NCBI GenBank assembly: GCA_014607495.2
Contig: CP053161.1
Coordinates: 12,285,115 to 12,349,114, forward strand
Length of the DNA: 64,000 nt
DNA from: Carposina sasakii
Taxonomy: Eukaryota > Arthropoda > Insecta > Lepidoptera > Carposinidae
Direction of reading: 5' to 3'
The first letter of the stretch is position 1. Each line of letters starts with the position of its first letter. Of this stretch, positions 1 to 11,849 are shown one piece after another. The translations under genes and the position numbers were made by a program. The notes beneath the pieces were generated by a model. That model saw only the letters and a program-made list of their open reading frames with translations, was not told the DNA's origin and ran no database searches.

Positions 1-25
1 TGTGTGTGTGTGTGTGTGTGTGTGT
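1..25. repeat. (TG)n microsatellite at window edge
   Basis: Uninterrupted TG dinucleotide run at the very start of the window; it probably continues beyond the left edge. Confidence 0.95.
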
Positions 26-2090
26 TTGGAATGTGAGTGAAAGCTGAATAGTCAATACTATGGGTATTATTTATAACAGATATGTACAATTTTTTTTTAT
101 ATATATCATGTTAGTTAGAGCAATACTCGCATAAATAATGCTGCAGCTCTTCATAGGATCTGTCTAGCTTCCTATATAACGCCAGGCATTCTATTAAAGA
201 TAACGATAGCAATAAGAGCTGTCAATCATCAGCATCGCATCGTAATCGGGGAATCACGGCTCCTTACTTAGGCTACGCCGTACTGAGCGCAAAAAACGCC
301 GGGTCATAAGACGGACCGATCGTGTTACGCGCGGCGACAAAAACTCTAGCGCGCTGCGTACGATTCCTGAAGTCCAGGGTTGATTTTGTACTGGCGATTT
401 TTTTTGAAATTGTACTGTTGTGGACGATATATCTGAGTGCCTATCTACCTAGGTATATATATTATATAGCTGACCCGGCAAACGTTGTTTTGCCATGTAA
501 AAGGGGTTGATCCTAGAGGGGTGAAAATTCATGGTTGTATGTATTTTTGTATGCTGTATCATAAAAAAAAAAATTGTCAAAAAAATAAAAAAAATAATTT
601 AGGGGTGGACCACCCTTAACATTTAGGGGGATGAAAAATAGATGTTGTCCGATTCTCCACCCTAACCGATATGCATGCTAAGATTTACGAAAATCGGTCG
701 AGCCGAGATATACCTATAGGTATATACATTCAATTGAACTTTATTGTATTCACGAAATTAAGAAAGTCTGACATACTGATTTTTATTTTGGTTTCTGAGC
801 ATATTTAGGATAATTTGAGAACCAATCAAAAAGAAAAAGAAAGCCCGCCCATTATTACAGAATGTATCTTAGGTTCATTCTTAAATCTGAAAAATGTCGA
901 TGTTATTAAAGTTAGACACTGTATTAAAATCACATTAGTCAGAAAAATTTAAGAAATATCTGTCTGATTTTGTAACTAAACGTTAATTTAGCTTTGATAA
1001 TGTTCTTATTTGTAATAAAACGGTATATATTTTCAAAATCGTGTGTCTAAAGAAAGTTTATCCAATAGTAGACAGTCGGGTGTGTAGTGTCTGTCTCCCG
1101 ACGTAAATGCACACGGGGTGCTTTTTTAGAATATTTCGAATTGTTAGCCCATAGCTTTTGTTATGGTGAACAATTTGATTAAATACTTATATACTTTTAT
1201 TTAAGAGAGACAAAAATTTGACAATAGGAAAAATACAATAAACAGACAAAATAAAAAATACCAAGGACACTATTAGATATCATTAGCTAGTTACGTTCTG
1301 GTGGATACCGAAAGCCATGCACATTTTGTTTCAATTACAATTAGGTGAGCGTAGCATCTTAAAATGTCACCATGGTACAAGGAATTCTCTTTAAAAATGC
1401 GCCCCTGTGTCTCACACACGTAGCTTATGATATTCAGCGTACGCCAAGCGCGCAAAAACCCGCCGCGCCATATCGGCAGCTCACCAGTTATTACGGGAAA
1501 CCTTATGTTAATTACAATTATGTACTTGCACCGCCACATGAGCGCGCAAAAACGTACCATACAATTTTAATGCCTTCCCAGGAATTTACGGGAGATTCCG
1601 TGCTGAAAAAGCGCGTTGTGTGTTGCGAATTTTGATTTGACGGTAGATGCTAGTTTTGTTTGGTAGGCGGAGTTTTGTATTGTGCATCTCATTTTGCATG
1701 TTTTCTGTACTCTTCTACTAGATTAATATGGACCAGAAACTTTACAAGTGATAACGTAATAAGGACTAATATATGTAGGCTTTAGGTACATGGATATAGT
1801 GCCAGAGTCTCCACATAACAATAATTAAAAATATGTTTCGATGAATTTTTTCAACGGTTTATTTTAATGGGGTAAGATACTAGTAAGTACGTAAGTACAG
1901 GTTTCTAATAAAGGTGAATAATTACCAATTAATGTAGGTGTGTTTCGTAGTTATTTTCCTTCATGGCTGATTATGATTTTAATTAATCAATTTTGTGGTG
2001 CTTCACTTTTAATTTGTCAGGTGTATTTCATTAACGTGTAATGTACAAACTATAATGACTAAATTAAAAGTCCTTGTAAGTTTCTAAAGT
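26..2090. other. gene-free AT-rich stretch
   Basis: No recognisable gene. Two overlapping open frames on opposite strands (1372-1635 + and 1291-1560 -) share a locally GC-richer patch with a repeated CGCGCAAAAA motif, which looks like repeat DNA rather than an exon. I recognise neither translation. Confidence 0.5.
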
Positions 2091-2150
2091 GCATGTCGTA
2101 AGAGTCAACTGAGGAACTCGAGAATTCTTTCAGGCGATTAGCTACCTTGC
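2091..2150 (-). repeat. family D fragment
   Basis: Short piece of dispersed family D: 'catgtcgtaagagtc' followed by 'tttcaggcgattagcta', in the order seen in the longer copies at 47370 and 46265. Confidence 0.6.
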
Positions 2151-2214
2151 TTACAATATTTACACGTGTCAACTAATTACAAGTATACAAGCTAATCGGC
2201 GCGATTCATCCCAA

Positions 2215-2345
2215 TCACAGACAAATTAGGCTTGCGCGTGCGCACCGGGCCGCATCCGGGCGGCGGCGCGTGCGGAAAGTCAATACAACTGCCCTTTTAT
2301 GTTTTTTGCGTATTCAGCGCATGCGCGGGATCTCCCTACGTCCTA
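2215..2345. other. CpG-rich patch of unknown role
   Basis: About 130 bp that is much richer in G+C and CpG than everything around it, with runs such as GCGCGTGCGCACCGGGCCGC (2233-2252 region) and GCGCATGCGCGGGAT. No open frame of note crosses it and no second copy was found in the window. It could be a promoter-like CpG cluster or a piece of an unrecognised repeat; the sequence does not decide. Confidence 0.35.
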
Positions 2346-2429
2346 GAGGCGATGTGACATGAGTATCCGTATTTAAACAAGCATATTTTTAATAAGACGT
2401 CGGGAAACAAAAACTTTTACATACATATA

Positions 2430-2612
2430 CAGGGTGTAACAGAAAGGGTATGTTAAGCGAAGATTGTATGAACATTCCTGCGTTGTTTAGGAATTACCCA
2501 TACCTACTATGTGGAAAAATAAACGTGTGATTTCGAGTCTGAAATTTTGTGGGTAAGTTCCTTTTAGTAAGGCTATTTATATAGCTTTACATACCCCTTT
2601 TATTACACCCTG
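2430..2612. mobile_element. family A foldback MITE, short copy
   Basis: Begins CAGGGTGTAACAGAAAGGG and ends with the inverted match TATTACACCCTG, preceded by TA. Shorter than the ~260-bp copies at 26710, 34902, 47569 and 55656, so internally deleted. Confidence 0.75.
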
Positions 2613-2620
2613 CATATACA

Positions 2621-2825
2621 CACGGCTGCGTTCCTGAAGCGGGGTAGCCAGAACTGCAGGATCGTAAAGGAGATTCCAAAGCCACGTTTAACATAGCGGG
2701 GACAGATGTAAATGATCAGTGACAAGTTGCTAGCTTTTCGCCTGAGACAAATCCCGAGCTTCTTAGTCGACTCTTACAACATACACGGAAGGTGATGCAG
2801 CTGATGAAGCTTCGCATCAACACAT
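2621..2825 (+). repeat. family D, near full-length copy
   Basis: Contains the whole ordered set of family D motifs: CACGGCTGCGTTC, GGTAGCCAGAACTGCAGGAT, GATCAGTGACAAGTTGCTAG, CTTAGTCGACTCTTACAAC and GATGCAGCTGATG. The same order recurs at 56800-57020. It lies directly beside the family A MITE. Class unknown; no terminal inverted repeats seen. Confidence 0.75.
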
Positions 2826-3270
2826 AGTCCTTGAATTGAATTAAAGACTAACTAAAGACTACTGTGTGTGTGCAGGACTTTACTAGAATACATCGGCTGC
2901 ATCTATTTCTTTAACATCGGCTTTAGATTCGGTGCAGTACGAACCAGCTTTGTGAATTACAATTTTTCCATTCATTCAATATTGCGATATCAATATGCAA
3001 GTAGCGCGAAAGTAACTGTGAACCTCCTTCCGGTGCGCGCAGGAAGTAAAACTAATAACTCGGAGTCAATTGAGATACTCGGCACGTGACACGAACAGTG
3101 TCAATGTGATTGACATTGAAATTGTGTGTTTAAAATGAAAGTACGAAGCCAGCTTAGCTTAGTGACCTATAGGATGCCTGTTTTGATCTAGAATATCATA
3201 AACATAGGTACAAGAGGAATCATAAAAGCTCTGTATATCACAAAATACGGAGTGTACGGTTTAACCTACA
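2826..3270. other. no recognisable feature
   Basis: AT-rich sequence with one 73-codon open frame (2868-3089 +) that I do not recognise and that lacks splice or codon signals of a real exon. Confidence 0.5.
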
Positions 3271-3910
3271 TAAATAAATAAATATTCACACACTACACAA
3301 CACATTAACCTAGTCCCACACTAAGTTCCCTAAGGTCTTGTGTCGTGGGTACTAAGCAACGGTATATAAATACATAGATAAGTATAGAAACATCCATGAC
3401 TCGGAAACAAACATCGATATTCATCATATCAATGTTTGCACCTACCGGGATTCGAACCCAGGACCTATGGCGTCGCAGGCAGGATCACTACCTACTAGAC
3501 CAGGGGTTTTTCATCGCGGGCCGGTAAATAAAATAAAAAATTGTCGCGGGCAGAAAATTTAAAAAAATATTGCCGCTGGCCGGTTAATTAAAAACACTTG
3601 GGGCTACTAAGCGTAAAGTTTAAAAACATTGTTTATTAGAAACTTAAATGTTTTTTTTTTATATACTTTTTCACATAAAAAAATTGTTTACTTAGCAGTA
3701 TTGTGATAAAAAATACGAGATTTAAATGTTTTAAGTGTAGATAAAATATTTTAAGGTCTAAAAATATAATACAATTTGAATTTTTGATATTAAAATTTTT
3801 CTGAAAAACGTTCGACGGGCCGGATTAAAACCTCATACGGGCCGGATCCGGCCCGCGGGCCGTAGTTTGCCCATCCCTGTACTAGACCATACTAAACCAA
3901 TCGGCCGTCA
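3271..3910 (-). mobile_element. family B tRNA-derived SINE, split by a hAT MITE
   Basis: On the - strand this reads as a tRNA-like head (GACGGCCGATTGGT, B-box region GGTTCGAATCCC near 3445) followed by a tail with CACGACACAAGACCTTAGGG and an ATTTATTTAT end. The 5' part of the head is separated from the rest by a 379-bp insertion at 3501-3879. Other copies: 19602, 44341, 50501, 56552. Confidence 0.85.
3501..3879. mobile_element. hAT-type MITE inside the family B SINE
   Basis: Starts CAGGGGTTTTTCATCGCGGG and ends GTTTGCCCATCCCTG; both termini are rich in GCGGGCCGG/CCGGCCCGC motifs typical of hAT non-autonomous elements. It is flanked by the perfect 8-bp duplication TACTAGAC (3493-3500 and 3880-3887), the expected hAT target duplication length. 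It carries no coding capacity. It interrupts the SINE head, so it is younger than that SINE copy. Confidence 0.9.
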
Positions 3911-5452
3911 TAAAAGATACAAGATATTTTAGGTAGTACTGAAATTCGAACCCACCTTTGGCTTGACACGTCAAATCCAAAACCATGTGTTATAGAATTT
4001 TTAAACTATCTAGTTGCTGTTCCTCTGCTGGGTGCAATATTTCAAGAGTATATACGAAAAAGTTTCCTAAATTCATAAATTCGTCTATAGTCTACAAAAT
4101 AACTATTATTTTATTTTTACCGATGCCATTTCCATACTTATCGTCTCGACGCAGCGTCGGCAAACATTTAGGCCTAACTGTGTCGTACCTTGGGATATCT
4201 ACATAGAAATTATAGTATGAATGAATGTCTTTATAATAATTGTTCTATGTTATCAATTAGATGCTCTAGGTACTAATGAAATGGGATATTTACCCGTTAT
4301 TCCAAATTCTGGGAATTTCGTCCATCACTTTTTAGGAGCTGGATAAAGAGGTTCTGGGCAGAATACTCGTAGTAATGAGGATCTATAGGTATATCTTGGT
4401 ATAATATGACGTCACGGGTAAATGGTTTTGGCGTTGGAAATATGTGCATCTGGATTGAGACCACATTTTTCAAATAATTGCGAAACGAAACGACTTGAAA
4501 TCAGTGACCAACTAACACCAAAATTCAATGTTATTTAATGGAGTTCAGTCAATGATCCTACAGTTCCATAGACAAATTTCACACCACTACCACATACCCT
4601 GCAAAAAAAGCCGATCGCAAAACGTAAACAATCCATATGCGACAATTATGCAACTCGCCGGTCAACAGCCACGCCTTTTGGAGCCGTATCGCGCCAAAAA
4701 GAAAATCCAATCGGACCTAAAAAGACTCTTTAGCGGCCACCTCTTAAGGTCTCCTGCCTTACCGAGATGGCTGACTAAATAGGAAGAGCCGTAACTGGAG
4801 TAACGCTCCCTCGAGTGTCAGGTCCAAAATTATGGTCAGCGAGGCAGCGTATGGAGATGCACGTGGTATTGCCTCATGAATGGACAGCTTTCTGTCTGGC
4901 TAAAGGGATTCCCTCTTCGTTTGTTTACGTACTATTATGGATAGGCTCTTAGTAGGGTACGTAATTACTGGCGGTGCAATAGGTGTAGGACTTTTTTTAT
5001 AGTTAAGGTGTTAAGTGTGCTAATTTGTTAATTGGGTTTGGCTGAGCAGATGTTTTAGTAAGTATAGTGTCTGTGTTGCCAACTATTAACGTAGTAAAGG
5101 TTAGGATAATACAACTGTGAATATGTATACCAATATCTCTCATTGAACTTTTTAATTGACACTATTTTGATTTTGGATTTATTTAGGAAAATACGAATTT
5201 TGAATTTTATTCTTATACTGATTCTTCCACTCAACATCTAGCGGTCGTATTGATGCTTCTTCTCCGTTTGTTCTAAGCACTTTCAAATTACCATAAGCTT
5301 TCCATATCTACATAAAACATATTCCTTCGAAAAACCATTTGTTGACAAGACACTTGTTGCCTCGTTTCAAAAGAACTATCCTTGTCAAAGAGTACGAGAG
5401 ATCGCTCACAAAGTCGACAACTTGAATAAGTATCTAGCAATTATAACTATTA
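3911..5452. other. no recognisable gene
   Basis: Longest open frame is 84 codons at 4528-4782 (+). It is slightly less AT-rich than its surroundings and basic in composition, but I recognise no domain and see no splice partners. The rest is AT-rich and featureless. Confidence 0.45.
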
Positions 5453-5690
5453 GCCGCGTGGTGCCGGCAGAGTACCCGAGGGTATCGTACGAGGCGATTA
5501 AGGGTTTCCGGGAGGTGGGCAGCAGCGCATCCCGTAGTGACAACATAGTCCGAAAATCACACTGCGGTCACCAACCCGCCTGCCCAGCGTGGTGACTATG
5601 GGCAAAACCCCCCTGTGGCAGTAGCCTTGTGCCGTGCTCTGGGGGAGGACTACGTCCAACAATGGACTGCAATAGGCTGAAGAAGAATTA
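5453..5690 (+). mobile_element. family R SINE (LINE-tailed), + orientation
   Basis: Body with TATCGTACGAGGCGATTAAG and CACCAACCCGCCTGCCCAGC, ending GTCCAACAATGGACTGCAAT then AGGCTGA. The tail matches the 3' ends of the RTE-type LINE fragments at 23636 and 59535, so it is probably mobilised by that LINE. Other copies: 12798, 20545, 61365. Confidence 0.8.
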
Positions 5691-6033
5691 TAACTATATA
5701 TCTGTGATGATATAAAGTACCCACCTACTTGAGACACCCTTTAAAACCCTTTAGTTATAAATTACTTATAAATTATAGTCAGCCTGCGACTATAGTTCGT
5801 TTCATAGAACTATTGTGCACGATTTCGAACTGATATTTTTAATATGTAGTTACACAGATACATGTAAGAATAGCAACTAGCGCCATCTTTCCATAGAACT
5901 ATTTGGTAGAACGGATTCTATCCTGAAACATCTTGATTCTAGTTTGTAGGCTTCATTCCGCGAGGCCGTGAGGTAGGTAAGGCTTATAATAGAGTTAATA
6001 GGCGCCGGGAGTTTTCAGCTCTTATATTTAAAA

Positions 6034-6365
6034 CTAGTGGACGACCGCGACTCCGTCCGTGTGGACTATAGAAAAAAAAAACAAAATGTCGAAATTATCC
6101 GGGATAAAAACATTTTCCCGGGATAAAAGTAGCCTATATGTTAAGTGGAACCAGTCACAATATATTCCTGAAAAACTGCATCGAAATCGGTTCAGCTGTT
6201 TCTGAGATTAGCGTGCACAAACGCACAGACAAACCGACAAATAGACAAAAATTCCAAAAATCATTCTTTTGGGTACTATTGCGTTGATAAAGGTCTATAA
6301 TATTTTTTCTCATATATCATCCATGTATAGACAGCGATCCGTTACATTTTTATTATATGTATAGA
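6034..6365 (+). repeat. family E copy
   Basis: Begins CTAGTGGACGACCGCGACTC, followed by an A-rich run, two GGGATAAAA motifs, AGTAGCCTATATGTTAAG and GAGATTAGCGTGCACAAACG. This is the variant with the 'gcgtgcacaaacg' 3' half, shared with 58045-58368. Confidence 0.75.
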
Positions 6366-6381
6366 AGATAAAAGAAGATAT

Positions 6382-6425
6382 CTGCTACATCTCCTTCTGC
6401 GCATGTCGTATGAGTCGACAAAAAA
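6382..6425 (-). repeat. family D fragment
   Basis: Short match to the 'atctccttc...gcatgtcgtatgagtcga' segment of family D. Confidence 0.5.
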
Positions 6426-6811
6426 TTTTAGGGGTGTCCTATCAAACGATGAGCTAAGCTAAGCTAATAAGACCAATGAGAAAGAGTGGTAAATTCGTAT
6501 ATTTAAAAAATCGCTCTGTATTACAAAATACTCTACGTCCCCGTATGTGACCGCTAAAAATCAACGTAAGTGTCACCGTATTCTTTGCTGACCAATTGGC
6601 AACACCAAATACGCCGAAAAAAGTATTTGAGGCGGTAATTTGAGGCGCTCTATATGGCTCGCCCCTTTTTGAGAGATGTCTCTAATAAAAACTAATTTTG
6701 ACCTATTTCGTCTGTTTGTTCTTGTTTTACGCAAATTACGTAATACGTGACGTGGGTGATAAAAGTAAACGATGTTTCAAAATATGTACTTACATACATT
6801 TAAAATTCATA

Positions 6812-6952
6812 TACACACGGCCGTGTTCTCGAGATGGGGTAACCAAAACTGCAGGATCACGAAGAACCTCGTTTATCATTGCGGTTTCAGATCTAAAAGA
6901 TCAGTGACAAGTTGCTAGACCATCGCCTGAGGGAACGTCCCTGAATTCCTTA
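6812..6952 (+). repeat. family D fragment
   Basis: Carries CACACGGCCGTGTTCTCGAG, AACTGCAGGATCACGAAG, GATCAGTGACAAGTTGCTAG and ATCGCCTGAGGGAACG in family D order, truncated before the GATGCAGCTGATG end. Confidence 0.7.
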
Positions 6953-9349
6953 AATATTTATATGTATGCTTTCATCATCAGTATCAAATTAACCCCCCGA
7001 TTTAACTATTAATCACCGACCATTTTCAAAACTAGAGACCAAAAAGAACATAGGATTTATTTTCTATGAAAACTTATGAAAAATCTCTCAATATCCGTTA
7101 TTGTAAATGACTGTAAGCTGTTAAATTATCCCTTGGAATATGTAAGAAGAAAACATTGTAATAAGAGATGATAACGCTAAAGGTGTATCTGACGAACCAA
7201 AGAGGTTAAATGAAATCCTTAAAGACTTGTAGGTTAAAAAAACTGATCAAGTTCCTCATGTAGTTTTGTGCTAAGACCTGTTCTATCTTCATTACAGTAA
7301 ATAAATACAAAACTTATTATAATTTATTAAAAGGGCGCAACAAAACAAACGTTATTCTGTATAAAATGTTTGTGTACGAGTATATAGAGTAAGAATGAAA
7401 GATTTACGTTAATCGCATTTTTAATTTTTTAAATTATCAATCGTTTATCGAAGGTATACCTAAGCCTTTACCGTTATTTCGTGATCTGGTTATCTAAATA
7501 CGGTCATTTCCTATTTTATCGATCTACGAATATCAGATCATTAAAAATCTTATATGGAGACTAAAGCCATTGTAATATATTTAAATGAGAAAATAATCAA
7601 ATATAAACGCCATTTTTGTAAATTAACGGTCTTTTGCAATCATAGCTAAATTAGGGTAGATGTACCCTTTGCATTTCCAGTAGGTATGGAATATAAAGAG
7701 ACTTATTTTATTATATAGAAACAATATAAAAAAGAGATAGTTCTGTTTCATTAGTAGAGATGTTTCATGATTCACGAAATTTTGGTTTCTTAACACAAAC
7801 ACTTCATAAATATAAAGTTTTTTAGAAGCCTAAACTTTGCCCGACCGCTGGACAAAGATAGAAATATGTATGGCATATTTTATTTAATAATTTATTTATC
7901 ATTAATACATATTTTACAAAGAATAAAGTACAGTGTTTCATAAACTTTATGCAAGTTTTATTTTAATGCAAGGCAAAATATAAGATTATTTTGAAAGGGA
8001 CTGAATAATACTAATGTGGGTACCTAACCTTAATAAATGTGCTCATTCATATAGCAGAAAAGCGTACCTAGTTATATTACGTAGACAGGTATCTTATTAC
8101 TAGGTAGACTCTTCGTCAAAACTTGAATAGAAACTAAAACATCGTTATTATAACCAAGTAAAGCCCTTTATGGGATCTTTTTTTTATGGGATCACGAGAC
8201 TATGGACTAGGAACAATATTACACAAATTAAATAGTTAGCTGACAACTACAAAATGGCCAAAAGTGTTTTTATCTTAGCGACACGTTATATACATGAAGG
8301 AGTATTTACTTTGCGTGCTACATTTCAATAAAAACACAAATATATTTTATTGGACTACTTACTGTCGAGCATACTATTTTCCCATACTATCGATTTTCGA
8401 TCTGTTTTTCTTTGACAAACAACAACAAGTACACCTACCCGAGTGCCGGACATTCAACCTGTGCGCACGGCTCGAGCCGTCGCCTCCGAATTCACCATTT
8501 TCGGAAAAGCGTGGTCGGCTGTTTTGAAAACTCGATGACGAGAGTTTTGAACTAAAAGAGCTTTGTAACGGGATTGTAGATTAGGTTTAGTTGTTGGGTG
8601 TTGGATTCGTCATTTAGTCCTTTTCTAATTAAACTTAGGTACCATTATATGTAGTATTATACTAGTAAGTTAGGAACTATTTACTACCTACTATTTATAG
8701 GTCCCTGTCTGTTCCTATCTGATTCTTATTTTTGTTTGTGCTTAATACGTATGTACAAATTATTTTTTTTACAAACGAAAGCTTGTCTCGATTTTAATAG
8801 ATGAGGTTTTGAGGCTTTATAGTGAAATTCATAAGTCAAAAATATTGCAATAGGTAACCTTATAATTTTTATGACTTGAAATCAGGAAAAAAATGTTTTC
8901 ATATTCATATTAGTTCAATCAGAGTCGTAAAGTCACCTCCTTAGAAATAATATCTTTTGTACCCATAATTTTTCTATTCCCTTCCCCTTGTAACATTCAA
9001 GTGACACAAAATCTCAGAAAACTAAATTATTTAACCCAAAGGTTTGTATTAGGTTTGTGAGGTCGTCGACCGCCATTTTAGCCTTGAAAAAGGTTGTAGC
9101 AGAATAGTTTTCGCTAGTAAGGTAGAACATCTAGTCATTGTCGATCAGATGGAAATGGCTTCGTTCCTCGCTCGATTCGCGAGAACAAAGAGTAGGGGTC
9201 ACTGAGCTTAGTTCACTGTATAATGGAATCGGCTTTTCTTAAAAATATATCTAAAGATACAAGTAGTAGGTTAATTTAACTACCCTCCATATATATAGGT
9301 ATGTAGGTACGGTAGTTATGAACGTTTATAATAAAATAGAAGTGTATTT
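6953..9349. other. gene-free AT-rich stretch
   Basis: About 2.4 kb with no repeat family seen elsewhere in the window. A 77-codon frame at 8294-8527 ends in a GC-richer patch but is not recognisable. Nothing else to support. Confidence 0.45.
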
Positions 9350-9970
9350 TTGAACCGACTTCAAAAAAGGAGGAGGTTTCTCAATTCGACCGTATATTAT
9401 GCTTTTTTATGTTTGTTCGCGGATATCTTCGTCGTTTATGAACCCATTTTGATGATTTTTTTCTTATTGTAAAGAAGATATTTCAGAGGTAGTCCCATGA
9501 TAAGGAAATCAGGGTTTGATGATGGCAGACCAGAAAAATCTAGAGGAACTTTCAAAAATCATAGGGGCGACTAGTCAATTTTTTCATTTTAATTTAAAGC
9601 ACTACAATTCAATACAGGTCTGGAGTAGATCTGATGATGGAGCCGAGAGACAGTCGAAGGAATTCCTCATCGATTCACAGCAGCTACCTTGTGTGAGCTT
9701 GATTAATTTGTATTGATGAGAACTTTGCACCCACATGGGTTGTAACTTAAACTCGTAATATAAAATAATTATTAACAAAAAAAAACCGACTTTGAACAGT
9801 AAACTGAAAAAAGAAAAAAAAAAATTTTACGTCGCACCAAGTAATGTATTTTCAATTTGCTTTTTTTTAAAAAAAAAATTGGTACTTTTATATACGTCAG
9901 AGTTATCGTTACGTATTTTAATTTTCTTTGAAAAAAGTCGTAGTAATTTTTGAAGACCATGTTTATAAAA
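9350..9970 (+). repeat. probable dispersed insect repeat
   Basis: Contains AACCGACTTCAAAAAAGGAG then GAGGTTTCTCAATTCGACCG, a motif pair I know as a frequent dispersed repeat in insect genomes, and a second AAAACCGACTTTG near 9782. Only one copy occurs in this window, so the call rests on recognition rather than comparison. Confidence 0.5.
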
Positions 9971-10213
9971 TAGCATTTTTCAAAAACGTTAGAACTACTA
10001 ACGCCATCTGTCTATGATTTATGTACTACCTCTCCGTCCATTCTTGTCTGTCTACGTCTTCAATCTCACTCGACTCGACATAGGTATGGTTTAGTAAACC
10101 TATTTTCCGATATTATCCGATCTTTATTGACGGTAGTGCACACAATTTTTCACTAGGTGGCTCTTATACATAACTTGTACTACGGCGAGGCTTAGTTTTA
10201 AAATAAAAATTAC

Positions 10214-10450
10214 TTATTGTAGTGCTGGCCTACGAAGAGGCATGACATAGCTGGCCCATTCGCTATCTTTGATACAAGACCTAGGCCTTAAGCCATTTGC
10301 ATTTGCCCAGTAACTGGGCGGCCCTACACCCTCAGGTGACCTCGACTTTGATGACTTATGATTGGGATCAATTGCTTTGCAGTATCGATAAGAAACCAGT
10401 GCCGAGCACCTAGCATGCAATACGTACATAGCTGCTACTCCGAACATTTT
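10214..10450 (+). repeat. family F copy
   Basis: Shares GCCCTACACCCTCAGGTGAC, ACTCATAATTG-like sequence, GAGCACCTAGCATGCAA and CATAGCTGCTACTCCGAAC with 25900-26055, 24303-24415 and (inverted) 32676-32812. Class unknown. Confidence 0.7.
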
Positions 10451-10557
10451 TTTTCATCATCTAATCTTTCTTGGTCAGTAATCCTATGAGGATGCCACAA
10501 ATACTGGCAAAGCTGAGTAGAGAGTAGGAGAGTAGAACAGAGAATTACGTACTAACA

Positions 10558-10944
10558 TCATTGGTAAGTGGTTTTTGCAGTAGCAGCTATGTACGTAATG
10601 CATTCCACTACATAGTTCACGAATGAACATAGGCCTCCCCCAACAACCTCCACTCCAACCGGTCGGAAGCGGCCTGCATTCAACCGAAGCCCGCGACCTT
10701 TGCTAGGTCGTCCGTCCTTCTCGCGGGTGTCCTTCCAACGCAGCGATAATGATATCCACTCTAGAACCTTTCGACTCCATCGGCCATAGCATCTTCGAGC
10801 TATTTGCCCTGCCCGTTGCCACTTTAGCTTACTGGACCGTTGGGTTATGTCGGTGAGCTTTGTACGTCTTCGGAGCGAATTCTGATTTTCTGAATGTTTT
10901 TGAATTTCTGATTGAATCACGCAAATCCCGAGCATTATACACAT
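10558..10944 (-). pseudogene. RTE-type LINE 3'-end fragment
   Basis: The - strand frame encodes the basic, tryptophan-rich C-terminal region typical of RTE-type retrotransposon polyproteins: RRRTKLTDI, SKLKWQRAGQIARR, GRWSRKVLEW and GRPSKGR are visible in order. Compare KLKWRWAGHVAR in the larger LINE at 53119-54405 and RLKWQWAGHICRR at 59535. This is only the last ~100 codons of the element; the reverse transcriptase core is absent, so it is a dead 5'-truncated copy. The 3' side (10620-10690) carries the CATAGGCCTCCCCCAACAAC tail also found at 45815 and 57830. Confidence 0.8.
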
Positions 10945-11104
10945 ATACCATCCAATAAACCTACATCCAATCGCCCATTACAATACCATCAGATAGAATT
11001 GAACATACCTAATAACACTATAACAATAACACAGGACACACCACCAGCCCCGCCCCCCGCATACCTACAGACAACATACTATCATTAAAATCGATTACGA
11101 ATTA

Positions 11105-11557
11105 GTGACATGCACATGTCACCAGTGTTGGTTGGTCCTTACGATGAGCTTCACAAGCTTTCTCTATTTACCCGACTGCGCCAGAAGGAGCTGCTTTTTG
11201 AGTGTATGCGAGTTGGTATGTAAGCATATTTCTTTTGGCACGCTCCTAAATGGCTTTTTGCATTTGAGCTTGAGAGCTATCATTAGATTTGTCAGAGGGG
11301 TAAATGGGGTTACATACTGTTTATTTTTTACTCAACCTACTATCTACTCCACTTTTCTCATTCCCGTGGGAACTTCGGAAAATCCTGTTTTATCGGTAGG
11401 CATCCAAAAATATACCATCCAAATCTCTAAGGTTAGGTGTGCGTTGATTCGTCAGTCATCAAAGAAGACAGGGTATCATCATTTTTTTCCCCATCCCCTA
11501 TTTGACTACGACCTACACACCACTTCTAATCAAGCTCCATCCAGCTTGGTGTTTTAA
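11105..11557 (+). other. 150-codon open frame, not recognised
   Basis: Unspliced frame rich in Cys, Ser, Phe and Leu with no recognisable domain. The region includes CCCGACTGCGCCAGAAGGAG, partly resembling CCCGACTGCGCGACGCAAAG near 30447, so at least part is probably dispersed repeat. I see no start context, splice partners or conserved motif; most likely a chance frame. Confidence 0.2.
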
Positions 11558-11849
11558 ACATGCGTGTTGGTGAAGCCCCCCTTCACCATCTATGCATTAT
11601 GTAGCGCCAATCAATGGGTAGGTGTCGGCGGGATTGTTGGCCAAACTGTGTGACGTGCGCCCACGGGTGGTGTGGAGTTGTTGTTATACTATAAGGGTGG
11701 TGGATTAGCTACCCTTAAAAATATATGTTTTACGTGAGTGAGCCTTTTATGTTGGATTTAAAGGTTTAATAGGCAGTTAAGTTCAATAGGACAACCGCAA
11801 ACTTCTTGACAATCGTTTGAAATCCGTCAAAATGTTCGTGCTTCCCCTG

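Noticed and set aside
1291..1635. Two overlapping frames on opposite strands
   Set aside because: Chance frames in a GC-richer repeat-like patch; no domain, splice or start evidence.
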